A stretch of DNA of 16,273 nucleotides from the NCBI GenBank assembly GCA_016282815.1, contig JAEELU010000100.1, forward strand, positions 1-16,273. Direction: 5' to 3'. Under the pieces are notes generated by a model. It was not told where the DNA came from and searched no databases. It saw only the letters and a program-made list of their open reading frames with translations. The position numbers and the translations under genes are program-made. Shown one piece after another: positions 1-6,930 of the stretch. Each line of letters starts with the position of its first letter. Position 1 is the first letter of the stretch. This DNA comes from Acholeplasmatales bacterium. Lineage in GTDB: Bacteria; Bacillota_I; Bacilli_A; Acholeplasmatales; Anaeroplasmataceae.

Positions 1-1
1 C

Positions 2-76
2 CGTAATCAAGAGAAAGAAGATATGATGCAAGATAATCTGTCGACCAAAGAATATAAAGATCCCTTCAAGGGATAA
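2..76 (+). CDS. C-terminal end of an unidentified protein (partial)
   Basis: An open frame enters from the left edge and ends at TAA (74-76). It encodes 24 residues that finish in STKEYKDPFKG. The tail is charged and hydrophilic, with no motif I recognise, so no function is proposed. Support for a real gene end is the hairpin plus T-tract 15 bases downstream (92-111), placed as a terminator for this strand. The last codons contain a small CCCTT-C-AAGGG palindrome (62-72). With so few residues, the frame could also be chance. Confidence 0.45.
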   Translation, partial: RNQEKEDMMQDNLSTKEYKDPFKG

Positions 77-91
77 GCCATAGTGAAATTT

Positions 92-111
92 GCGGTTGTC
101 AGCCGCTTTTT
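92..111 (+). terminator. Rho-independent terminator after the left-edge gene
   Basis: GCGGT (92-96) pairs with GCCGC (102-106), four G-C/C-G pairs plus one G-T wobble around a five-base loop. Five T residues follow (107-111). It lies 15 bases after the stop codon at 74-76 and is oriented to end that + strand transcript. Confidence 0.6.
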
Positions 112-154
112 GATGACCCTTTAGGGTCGTCGAAAGGTAGAAGCCCTTATAGGG
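112..154. other. Two further stem-loops in a G+C-rich spacer
   Basis: The first stem pairs GATGACCC (112-119) with GGGTCGTC (124-131) around the loop TTTA, eight pairs including one G-T. The second is CCCT-TAT-AGGG (about 144-154). Neither has a T-tract on the + strand. With the terminators on either side, four hairpins lie in about 95 bp that are close to half G+C in an otherwise AT-rich window. They could be part of a small structured RNA or a repeated intergenic palindrome. I do not recognise a known RNA family here. Confidence 0.4.
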
Positions 155-160
155 GAGCGT

Positions 161-184
161 AAAAACCGCACGTTTGACGTGCGG
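161..184 (-). terminator. Terminator of the YigZ-family gene, probably two-way
   Basis: CCGCACGT (166-173) and ACGTGCGG (177-184) form a perfect eight-pair stem with a three-base loop. Read on the minus strand, the stem is followed directly by TTTTT (complement of 161-165), a textbook intrinsic terminator four bases past the gene's stop codon. On the + strand it is followed by the looser T-rich run ATTGTTATTTATT, so it may also stop transcripts from the left. Confidence 0.8.
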
Positions 185-188
185 ATTG

Positions 189-809
189 TTATTTATTAAT
201 TTCAACTTCTAAATATGATTTTCCTAAATCAATTAATGATTCAGGGTTTATTTTATTTTTATATAAATCATCTACTAAAGTATTATATTTATCTATTTCA
301 CAATATCCTTCTATTATTACTTCATCAGTAAATGATGTATCAGTAATAGTAATATATGGAAATTGTGAAATAATTACATTATATCCTGGATATGTTAATG
401 TTAGCTTAAAGGAATTAACATATGATATATCATATAGCTTAACTAGCTTTAATGCTTCTGAGACTGAATCTGAATAGGCACGTACTAATCCGCCTGCACC
501 TAATAGGATTCCACCAAAATATCTTGTTGTTATCGCAAGGATATTAGTCATGTTTTTCTTTTTTAATACCTCAAGCATTGGCATTCCTGCTGTTTTTTGT
601 GGCTCACCATCATCTGATGCCTTTTGGATATCTTGGTTATCTCCTAATATATATGCGTAACAGTTATGAGTAGCGTCATAATATTTTTTTCTAACCTTAG
701 TAAGTATATCCTCTATTTCATCTAAAGTATTAACTCTATATAAATGTGTAATGAATTCACTTTTGTTTATTATGATTGTATTTTCGTAGGTATCATTAAT
801 TCTATACAT
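189..809 (-). CDS. yigZ: YigZ/IMPACT-family protein (UPF0029)
   Basis: This encodes 206 residues, the usual length for bacterial YigZ (Bacillus YvyE) proteins. The N-terminal Impact domain shows the family signatures HNCYAY (48-53), SDDGEP (65-70), TAGMPML (73-79) and RYFGGILLGAGGL (96-108). Residues about 130-206 fit the ferredoxin-like C-terminal DUF1949 domain. No signal peptide or membrane segment is visible, so it should be cytoplasmic. Eukaryotic IMPACT regulates translation through GCN1/GCN2; the bacterial role is not settled, so only the family call is firm. The ATG at 807-809 follows GGTG (complement of 818-821) at a normal distance. It is transcribed alone, divergently from the pullulanase operon, and ends at the hairpin 166-184. 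Confidence 0.9.
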   Translation of the reverse strand: MYRINDTYENTIIINKSEFITHLYRVNTLDEIEDILTKVRKKYYDATHNCYAYILGDNQDIQKASDDGEPQKTAGMPMLEVLKKKNMTNILAITTRYFGGILLGAGGLVRAYSDSVSEALKLVKLYDISYVNSFKLTLTYPGYNVIISQFPYITITDTSFTDEVIIEGYCEIDKYNTLVDDLYKNKINPESLIDLGKSYLEVEINK

Positions 810-827
810 AAGATAATCACCATTAAA

Positions 828-833
828 ATTATA
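828..833 (-). promoter_or_regulatory. Possible -10 element for the YigZ-family gene
   Basis: The minus strand reads TATAAT here. I see no convincing -35 at the right spacing. The predicted transcript start falls almost on the ribosome binding site, giving a very short leader. In such AT-rich DNA this match could be chance. Confidence 0.3.
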
Positions 834-861
834 TAATAGTTTTTGATATTTTAAAGTTATT

Positions 862-890
862 TTGTGAAAATATAAAGAATATGATATAAT
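862..890 (+). promoter_or_regulatory. Sigma-A promoter with extended -10 for the pullulanase operon
   Basis: The -35 is TTGTGA (862-867, four of six consensus bases). A spacer of exactly 17 bases leads to a perfect TATAAT (885-890) preceded by TG at 882-883, making an extended -10. The predicted start is near 896-898, giving a leader of about 25 bases before the ATG at 922. The Shine-Dalgarno is GGTGG (910-914). Confidence 0.8.
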
Positions 891-904
891 AAATCTATAG
901 ATTT
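891..904. promoter_or_regulatory. 14-bp perfect palindrome at the pullulanase start site
   Basis: AAATCTATAGATTT equals its own reverse complement. It begins immediately after the -10 and spans the predicted transcription start. The position suits a repressor operator. As RNA it could form a weak five-pair hairpin at the 5' end. No known operator family is claimed. Confidence 0.4.
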
Positions 905-921
905 ATATTGGTGGTAATTAT

Positions 922-3024
922 ATGAAAGATAAGATGAAATGTTATATTGATTCATTTGAAATCATCACGGTTTTAATGAATAAAAGCTTATATAATCCTA
1001 ATAAAAAGTTTTTTCTTTTAGATGGTGAAATTAAGACAAGGCTTGAAATATTAGATGATTATGATGAATATGCATTCCATAAATATATATTAAAATTTAT
1101 TCCTTCAATTGAATTACATAAGGAATATTATATTATCGATGACGATAATCATAAGGCTTTACTTAGAAGCGGTAGTATTATTAGAACAAATGAATTTGAG
1201 AATAGATTTAAATATGATGGACCTTTAGGATACGAATATACTAAGGAATGCACTACATTTAGATTATGGTCTCCTGTAGCTAAGGAGGTAAAGATTGAAT
1301 TAATTAATGATAATTTATTAATTCCAATGTATTACACTGATAGAGGAGTATGGGAGCTAAAGGTTAATAAGGATATTGAAGGATATGGTTATTTAATTCA
1401 TATAAGAGTATTTGAGGATTTTGAGACTACTATTGATCCATTTTCGATATCTTGTGCTGCAAATCACAAATATACATATGTTATAGATAAAGATAAGCTA
1501 TATAAGATGAAGAATAAAAAACCAGTATATGATGGAAGCTATACTGATGCTATTATTTATGAAGCAAGCATTAAGGATTTTACTTGTGATTTAGAATCAG
1601 AAAATAATGGTTTATATGAAGGATTACTTGAAAATAATCCTACAAAGAAGGATTCTACAGGTATTGATTATATTAAATCTTTAGGTGTAACACATATTCA
1701 GTTTTTACCAACATTTGATTTTGGTGGTGTAGATGATATTAAGAAAAAATCAAAATATAATTGGGGCTATAATCCAATTATGCTTTGTGTACCTTCAGGT
1801 TGGTATTCAAAGGATCCTAATAATCCATATTCAAGAATAAATGAGCTTAAGATGCTAATAGATGAAATTCACGCTAAGGGTTTGAGAGTAAATATGGATG
1901 TAGTATTTAACCATATGTATTCTACAGAAGACTGCCCACCTGATAAGATAGTTCCTGGATATTTTTATAGAGTAGAAGCAGATGGAAGATTATCAAACGC
2001 TTCTGGATGTGGTAATGTTATCGCAACTGAAAGATATATGGCTTCTAGATTCGTTATTGAGGTATTAAAGTATTACGCATCTGAATTTAATGTATCAGGC
2101 TTTAGATTTGATTTAATGGGTTTATTAGATATAGATACATTAAATACAGTAAATATAGAGCTTAGAAAAATAGATAATACAATCATGCTATATGGTGAGG
2201 GATGGAATATGATAAATCCACTTCCTGATGATAAAAGACCACATATGTTTAATCATTCTAAGCTACCTAATTATGCATTCTTTAATGATAAATTTAGAGA
2301 TTTCATAAGAGGATCACAATGGAATAGAACTGCAGGATATGCATTTGATAATACAAGAAATTTATTTGATCTAAATCATTTAGTTACTGGCTCTTGTCTA
2401 GATTACTTTAAGTTTAATGAGCCTACTCAATCTATCAATTACGTAGAATGTCATGATAATTATACATTCTATGATTACGGTAAATATGAATTGCATTTAG
2501 ATGATAAAAAAATATATGATGCAGCAAGGCTTGCCATGTCAATCACTGTACTTTCTGAGGGTATTCCTTTTATTCATGCAGGTCAGGAATTCTTTAGAAC
2601 TAAAAAGGGTGTAGAGAATTCATATAATTCTAAAATATCAGTTAATAGAATTGATTACAAAAGAAGAGATAGATTTATTAATAATGTTAATACATTAAGA
2701 GATTTAATTAGTATAAGAAAGGAATATAAGGAATTTAGATTAAATACTAAAAATAGAATTGAGCATCAGGTTCATATTCTAGAGGGTATGATAAATCCTA
2801 ATTCTACAGCGTTCTTGTTAGAAGGTACTGAATATCAATTATTTGTTATAATTAAGAATGATTATATCAAGGATACGGTACAATTAGAGAACACAAAAAT
2901 GATTTTTGATGGCTTTAATAGATGTAACAAAAAGGGTAATAAATATGTTATTAGTAAGCCTGGAGTATATGTTATAAGAAAGGATAAGGAAAATGCGAAT
3001 AATTGGCAAAATATCTGGTATTAA
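922..3024 (+). CDS. pulA: Type I pullulanase (GH13 debranching enzyme), cytoplasmic
   Basis: This 700-residue protein hydrolyses alpha-1,6 branch points in pullulan, glycogen or branched maltodextrins; Bacillus AmyX is about the same length. Residues about 100-190 look like a CBM48-type beta domain (FRLWSPVAKEVKIEL). The type I signature YNWGYNP is at 279-285. The GH13 catalytic regions are all present: DVVFNH (326-331), GFRFDLMG with nucleophile D397, YGEGWN with acid/base E426, and ECHDN with D512. A C-terminal beta domain follows from about 610. There is no signal peptide, so it probably acts on intracellular glycogen or imported glucans. The ATG at 922 sits eight bases after GGTGG, behind a strong promoter. 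It is first in a likely operon, and its last 32 bases overlap the next gene. Confidence 0.95.
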   Translation: MKDKMKCYIDSFEIITVLMNKSLYNPNKKFFLLDGEIKTRLEILDDYDEYAFHKYILKFIPSIELHKEYYIIDDDNHKALLRSGSIIRTNEFENRFKYDGPLGYEYTKECTTFRLWSPVAKEVKIELINDNLLIPMYYTDRGVWELKVNKDIEGYGYLIHIRVFEDFETTIDPFSISCAANHKYTYVIDKDKLYKMKNKKPVYDGSYTDAIIYEASIKDFTCDLESENNGLYEGLLENNPTKKDSTGIDYIKSLGVTHIQFLPTFDFGGVDDIKKKSKYNWGYNPIMLCVPSGWYSKDPNNPYSRINELKMLIDEIHAKGLRVNMDVVFNHMYSTEDCPPDKIVPGYFYRVEADGRLSNASGCGNVIATERYMASRFVIEVLKYYASEFNVSGFRFDLMGLLDIDTLNTVNIELRKIDNTIMLYGEGWNMINPLPDDKRPHMFNHSKLPNYAFFNDKFRDFIRGSQWNRTAGYAFDNTRNLFDLNHLVTGSCLDYFKFNEPTQSINYVECHDNYTFYDYGKYELHLDDKKIYDAARLAMSITVLSEGIPFIHAGQEFFRTKKGVENSYNSKISVNRIDYKRRDRFINNVNTLRDLISIRKEYKEFRLNTKNRIEHQVHILEGMINPNSTAFLLEGTEYQLFVIIKNDYIKDTVQLENTKMIFDGFNRCNKKGNKYVISKPGVYVIRKDKENANNWQNIWY

Positions 3025-3877
3025 TACATCTGATAATATGATTAATCTATCAGTAACAGATAATAATTCAAATGTATATAATTTAAAAATAAATCAGGAA
3101 TATGCTAAATCATTTGCTATAAATGATGTATTTGAGTTTGATGTAGAGGAAAAGATTGGTGAAAGAACTCAATACTTTATCAATAGCTATAAGAGCATAT
3201 TAGATTTTGATTTTAAGGAAAAGAATGATTCATTAAGAACATTTTATACTGCTGCCCCATTATCATTAGATGAATTAGAAAAGCTAATTAATGATTATTT
3301 AAAGGCTATTAAAAATAAAATCATTAAGGATATTGCTAAAAAACTAATTGATTTATATCATGATGATTATTTTCTATATCCTGCAGCAACAAAGATGCAT
3401 CATGCCTATATTGGTGGCTTAGCTTACCATTCTGTAAGTATGCTAAAGCTTGCGGATGGTGTTATAGCTGCATATCCATATTTAAATAAGGATTATATTT
3501 ATGCTGGAATTATGTTACATGATATAGGTAAAATTAAGGAGCTATCAGGAATAATAACACCTGAATATTCAGCTGAGGGTCAGCTAATTGGGCACTTAGT
3601 TTTAGGTGCTATGGAGATTAGATCTATGGCAGAAAAGCTAGGCTACCAGGATACAGAGGAAGCGTTGGTTTTAGAGCATATGCTTATATCTCATCATGGT
3701 ATGCCACAATTCGGTAGTGCTAAAAAGCCACTTACTGCAGAGGCTTTAGTATTATGGTATGTTGATTCTATCGATTCTAAATTAAGAGTTTTAGAAACTG
3801 AGCTTGAAAAGATCGAAAGTGGAGATTTCACTCAACCTATAGGTGTATTAGATAAGCAAAAGATGTATAAAATATAA
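2993..3877 (+). CDS. yhaM: YhaM-type 3'-5' exoribonuclease (HD domain)
   Basis: This 294-residue protein is close in size and layout to Bacillus YhaM (about 314 residues), which trims RNA and single-stranded DNA 3' ends. The N-terminal 70 residues are beta-rich and fit the OB-fold position. The HD domain has MHHAYIGGLAYH (135-146), the metal-binding LHDIGK with H176/D177, GQLIGH ending at H201, SHHG (H234/H235), and an EALVLWYVDSIDSK segment with D258 and D261. All residues expected of an active HD hydrolase are present. The ATG at 2993 lies eight bases after AAGGA (2980-2984), inside the pullulanase reading frame, so the two genes overlap by 32 bp and translation is probably coupled. The function in RNA turnover is inferred from family resemblance. 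Confidence 0.9.
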   Translation: MRIIGKISGINTSDNMINLSVTDNNSNVYNLKINQEYAKSFAINDVFEFDVEEKIGERTQYFINSYKSILDFDFKEKNDSLRTFYTAAPLSLDELEKLINDYLKAIKNKIIKDIAKKLIDLYHDDYFLYPAATKMHHAYIGGLAYHSVSMLKLADGVIAAYPYLNKDYIYAGIMLHDIGKIKELSGIITPEYSAEGQLIGHLVLGAMEIRSMAEKLGYQDTEEALVLEHMLISHHGMPQFGSAKKPLTAEALVLWYVDSIDSKLRVLETELEKIESGDFTQPIGVLDKQKMYKI

Positions 3878-3914
3878 TAGCTAAAATGTAGGTTTTAGTA
3901 AGGATTATTAGAAT

Positions 3915-6554
3915 ATGACAAAGAAAAAAAAGAAAATGATAATTTTAATATCAGCTATTGCTATAGTCGTTACTGCGACTATAGTTTTAATTGTTGTCCT
4001 TACTAATAATAAAAATCATGATGAGCCTAAACCAGGTCCAAGTCCTACAACACCTACGACGAGTGTTGTTCCTACTACTAGTGAGCCAACTCCTTCATCA
4101 GGCTCATCAGGAACAAGTGCTAGTAGTACATCAACACAGGTTTATGAAATAACATTAAATAATGGTGGCTATGGTGAATTACCAACTAATAAGCTATATG
4201 GTAATCAAATAGTACCTGCTACACTACCAAGGCTAAAGGCTGATGGATTTATCTTTAGAGGTTGGGTTTTATCATCTGATCCAGATAATATACTTGTTTT
4301 TACTACTGATATTGAAAGTGATGTCACATTAAATGCAGTATGGATACCTATCTCTTCATACGAAATGCTAGAGGCTGAGGCAGAGGGTAATAATTCGGTA
4401 ATACTTGTTAATCCTTCTGATTATGCTCAAATGAAGAGAATTGATAATATGAATCCATATGAGGATATATATCAAAATGGCAGTAATGGTGTAAGGGTAG
4501 AGGATAATAAATTCATTATCGATGAAGGATTTATGACAATAAATATTGATTCAAATACGGATGTAATTTATATAATATTTACTGTTAAGCCACAATCTAG
4601 AGGTACAATAATTGATTTATATATAGATAATGATGTAGCCTTAAATGTATCATTAAGTGATAATTTAGTATGTAAGATATTTGAGGATAAGGTTGATACA
4701 TTAAATGATATAGATGATTCTAATCTTGAATATTCATTCTTCATTAGAATAGATGTTCCTAATAAGCTAATGGATGTTGCTATAAATAATAAGGAATTCT
4801 ATACTGGCTATAAATTTAGAGAATTAGAGAATGTTCAAATGCTAGAAATAAGACCTGGTGAGGTTTCTAATATAGCATTAAAATTCAATAAGAAAATAGC
4901 TAATTATATTGATTATTATTGTAAGCTATTAGATGAGTATTTATTAACATTTGATATGACATTATATGATAATAATGGTGAGGAAATAACTAGTGCTTTA
5001 GAAGCGGGAAAAACTGCCTTAGAGAGCTTATCTACAGTTGAAGCTATAGAAGCTAAATATGAAGAAATAAGAACTTCTATGGCCAATGTTAAAACTACAG
5101 AGCAAAAAGCCTATGAAAAGGATTATAATGATGCTTTAACCAACTTTGAAGCGTTATTAAATAGCCATACATATTTGATGCTTGAGGAAATGAATGATCC
5201 TAATCTTGGATATGTTAGTAAGGATGACATATTAAATTCATTTAAGGATGAATATAAGACTGTAACAACAAGAGATGAGCTAACAGCCTTAGTTACTAAA
5301 TACACGACTGCTGCAGATAGATATTCAGATACTAATACAATACTAATAAGTGAATATATATTGTATAAAAAGGATATTATATATACTGACTATAACCGAA
5401 AGGATTATAAAATAAATAATGGAGATCAATATGATGCAATAAAGGAGGAGCTAGAAAATAGCTTAAATACTCTTACTTTAAAGGCAGATATTGACGAAAG
5501 ATTTGAAATAGCTGATTCTAAATTTGCTGCTCTTAAAACTGATAAGGAATTATTAGATGAGGATAAGGCATCTGCAGAGGGTGAATTACATCATTTTATA
5601 GAGGATGAAATGGCTATAGCTATTAACAATCTAAAAACTCAAGCTGAGGCAGGTAATCAGGATGCAAAAACAGCTTATGAAAAGCTTCTTGCATTACTAG
5701 AAACATGCTATACAACTCTAGATAATTCTAGGGATAAGGAGTCATTAGAAAAGAGATTAAATGACATTAAGCTAGAGATAAATGATTATTTAACCTATGG
5801 ACTAGGACAGCTTACTCAATATAAGGAAAATAAGGTTAAAATGCTAGAGGCATATAAGAATAGTATCCTAGAGGTATTATCAAAGGATACTGCTCTAGAG
5901 CTTTATACAAATATAGAAAATGTACAAATTGAAAATATAGATTCATTAGGTACAATAGAAGAGGTTAAGACAGCTTATGATGCTGCTATAGCGAAGGTTA
6001 ATAATTACGCTTATACGGATGATAAAACTAACGCTGTAGTAACTATAATAGCTTATTCAGAAAGCAAAAAAGAAGAATCATTATATTATCAATATTATGG
6101 TTCTTTAAAGAATTTTGAGACAAGAATAGAGGATATAATTAACCTATCTAGAGTCGAAATTGTTAAGGCAAATAATTCAACTGAGATAGGTGAAACTATC
6201 GATAAATACAAGGGAATTATCGATGAGGAAATAACAAAAATAAGAGAAGAAACAGAATTTACTGTTACATTTATTGTGAAGGATGCAGAGGGTAATTTAC
6301 TACCAAGCTATGCTGAATTTAAGATACCTTCGCCTACTAAAAAGGTATTAGATCAGGCATATGGTGAGTTTGATTATTATGATCAATTTGACAAGGAAAG
6401 TGGTATTCCCACTGTTGTAATTAGTGGTGTAAAATATAGATGTGCAGGTGCATATTCTAAGTTTAATAGCCAATCAGATAGAGCTGATTATGATTTCAAC
6501 AGTGAAATAAAGAGCGATCAAACTATCTATATTGTGTGGGATATTATAGGATAA
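3915..6554 (+). CDS. Membrane-anchored surface protein with InlB-type repeat and long helical region
   Basis: This 879-residue protein starts with five lysines and one hydrophobic helix (about 8-31), typical of a signal anchor with the rest outside. A Pro/Ser/Thr linker (about 37-74) leads to an InlB B-repeat (Listeria-Bacteroides repeat, 76-144: LNNGGYGELP, FRGWVL, TLNAVW). Residues 145-330 look like a beta-rich domain I cannot name. From about 335 to 780 the chain is helical and acidic, with several loosely repeated units (for example 370-400, 452-470, 522-541, 679-698, 755-778). A second InlB-like beta unit (782-878) ends the protein in YIVWDIIG. No sortase motif is seen. It starts 37 bases after yhaM with AAGGA at 3900-3904, and is last in the operon. 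Adhesion or cell-wall contact is likely but unproven. Confidence 0.8.
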   Translation: MTKKKKKMIILISAIAIVVTATIVLIVVLTNNKNHDEPKPGPSPTTPTTSVVPTTSEPTPSSGSSGTSASSTSTQVYEITLNNGGYGELPTNKLYGNQIVPATLPRLKADGFIFRGWVLSSDPDNILVFTTDIESDVTLNAVWIPISSYEMLEAEAEGNNSVILVNPSDYAQMKRIDNMNPYEDIYQNGSNGVRVEDNKFIIDEGFMTINIDSNTDVIYIIFTVKPQSRGTIIDLYIDNDVALNVSLSDNLVCKIFEDKVDTLNDIDDSNLEYSFFIRIDVPNKLMDVAINNKEFYTGYKFRELENVQMLEIRPGEVSNIALKFNKKIANYIDYYCKLLDEYLLTFDMTLYDNNGEEITSALEAGKTALESLSTVEAIEAKYEEIRTSMANVKTTEQKAYEKDYNDALTNFEALLNSHTYLMLEEMNDPNLGYVSKDDILNSFKDEYKTVTTRDELTALVTKYTTAADRYSDTNTILISEYILYKKDIIYTDYNRKDYKINNGDQYDAIKEELENSLNTLTLKADIDERFEIADSKFAALKTDKELLDEDKASAEGELHHFIEDEMAIAINNLKTQAEAGNQDAKTAYEKLLALLETCYTTLDNSRDKESLEKRLNDIKLEINDYLTYGLGQLTQYKENKVKMLEAYKNSILEVLSKDTALELYTNIENVQIENIDSLGTIEEVKTAYDAAIAKVNNYAYTDDKTNAVVTIIAYSESKKEESLYYQYYGSLKNFETRIEDIINLSRVEIVKANNSTEIGETIDKYKGIIDEEITKIREETEFTVTFIVKDAEGNLLPSYAEFKIPSPTKKVLDQAYGEFDYYDQFDKESGIPTVVISGVKYRCAGAYSKFNSQSDRADYDFNSEIKSDQTIYIVWDIIG

Positions 6555-6560
6555 AAAGAG

Positions 6561-6598
6561 AACATGCTGATATAAAAATTCAGCGTGTTTTTTATTTT
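6561..6598 (+). terminator. Terminator of the pulA-yhaM-surface protein operon
   Basis: AACATGCTGA (6561-6570) pairs with TCAGCGTGTT (6580-6589) over ten pairs with one G-T. The T-rich tail TTTTTTATTTTT follows. It starts six bases after the stop codon at 6552-6554, giving the operon a clean end and separating it from the next gene. Confidence 0.88.
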
Positions 6599-6682
6599 TG
6601 CAATCTGGAAAAATTAACACTTATGCTTGTGATATTATTTCCAAAACGAAAATTCCGAAAAAACTACTGATTTTCGAGACAT

Positions 6683-6695
6683 GTGCAAATTGCAC
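6683..6695. promoter_or_regulatory. 13-bp palindrome, possible operator
   Basis: GTGCAA and TTGCAC flank a single central A, a perfect dyad. It is three bases upstream of the cre box and about 100 bases before the predicted start of the giant gene. The binding protein is unknown. Confidence 0.4.
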
Positions 6696-6698
6696 GAA

Positions 6699-6716
6699 AA
6701 TGGAAACGTTTTCATA
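6699..6716. promoter_or_regulatory. CcpA catabolite-responsive element (cre)
   Basis: The core TGGAAACGTTTTCA (6701-6714), with AA before it and TA after it, fits the Bacillus consensus WWTGNAARCGNWWWCAWW at every position. Its centre is about 87 bases upstream of the predicted start of the giant gene. In this family of sites, far-upstream cre boxes usually go with CcpA activation, while boxes in or after the promoter repress. CcpA itself is not in the window. Confidence 0.7.
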
Positions 6717-6759
6717 ACACTTTCGAGCTTTAAAAGAGTGTCTAAAGACACCCATTTTG

Positions 6760-6788
6760 TTGAAAAATTAATATATAAGTGATAAAAT
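6760..6788 (+). promoter_or_regulatory. Sigma-A promoter with extended -10 for the giant surface gene
   Basis: The -35 TTGAAA (6760-6765, five of six) is separated by exactly 17 bases from TAAAAT (6783-6788, five of six). TG at 6780-6781 makes an extended -10. The predicted start is near 6795, leaving a leader of about 136 nt. Confidence 0.75.
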
Positions 6789-6794
6789 TAATGC

Positions 6795-6930
6795 ATAAGA
6801 AGGGCGTAATTGCCCTGTGTTCTATTTCACGCGTGCGTATATGCATACGCTAAATTTAAGATAGACGAGTTTAGAAAAAGAGAGTTTTTTTAACTACTCT
6901 TTTTGATGTTTTTCGAAGGAGGTGTAATAT
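6795..6930 (+). ncRNA. Structured 5' leader of the giant surface gene (candidate cis-regulatory RNA)
   Basis: Three structures follow one another. The first is AGGGC/GCCCT (6801-6816). The second is GCGTAT-ATGC-ATACGC (6835-6850), enclosed by a weaker TCTATTT/AAGATAGA-type stem (6821-6827 with 6859-6865). The third is a terminator-like hairpin at 6875-6904. The Shine-Dalgarno AAGGAGGTG is at 6916-6924. The stems are more G+C-rich than their surroundings. I could not match it to a named riboswitch, so a ligand is not proposed. Confidence 0.45.
6875..6904 (+). terminator. Terminator-like hairpin inside the leader (possible attenuator)
   Basis: AAAAAGAGAGTT (6875-6886) pairs with AACT (6892-6895) and CTCTTTTT (6897-6904), with one bulged A at 6896 and a five-T loop. 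The right arm ends in five Ts, followed by GATGTTTTT. It sits 11 bases before the Shine-Dalgarno, so it could end transcription early or limit ribosome access. The stem is AT-rich, so its strength as a terminator is uncertain. Confidence 0.5.

Larger units (their letters stand above)
6599..6759. other. Non-coding upstream region rich in short repeats
   Basis: I see no gene in this stretch. It contains CGAAAAT at 6647-6653 and 6695-6701, its inverse ATTTTCG at 6670-6676, and TTTCGAG at 6672-6678 and 6721-6727. A palindrome lies at 6683-6695, a cre box at 6699-6716, and a GTGTCT-AA-AGACAC inverted repeat at 6738-6751. It lies just upstream of the giant gene's promoter and probably holds its control sites. 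The 6738-6751 repeat has no T-tract worth calling a terminator. Confidence 0.5.

Noticed and set aside
1..188. Known RNA such as tmRNA, RNase P RNA, SRP RNA or 6S RNA
   Set aside because: None of the conserved sequence landmarks of these RNAs that I know are visible on either strand. Only local hairpins are supported.
5123..5305. Minus-strand open frame inside the 879-residue surface protein gene
   Set aside because: It is antisense to a well-supported gene, has no recognisable motif or ribosome site, and its composition mirrors the coding strand. The same applies to minus-strand frames at 7797-7988, 9207-9398 and 9817-9999.
6738..6751. GTGTCT-AA-AGACAC as a second terminator
   Set aside because: There is no T-tract after it and the operon already ends at 6561-6598. 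It is listed only as an inverted repeat in the upstream region.
6791..6853. Possible 20-codon leader peptide in the giant gene's leader
   Set aside because: The ATG lies just upstream of the predicted transcription start and has no good Shine-Dalgarno. The frame also runs through both leader hairpins, so a regulatory peptide is not supported.
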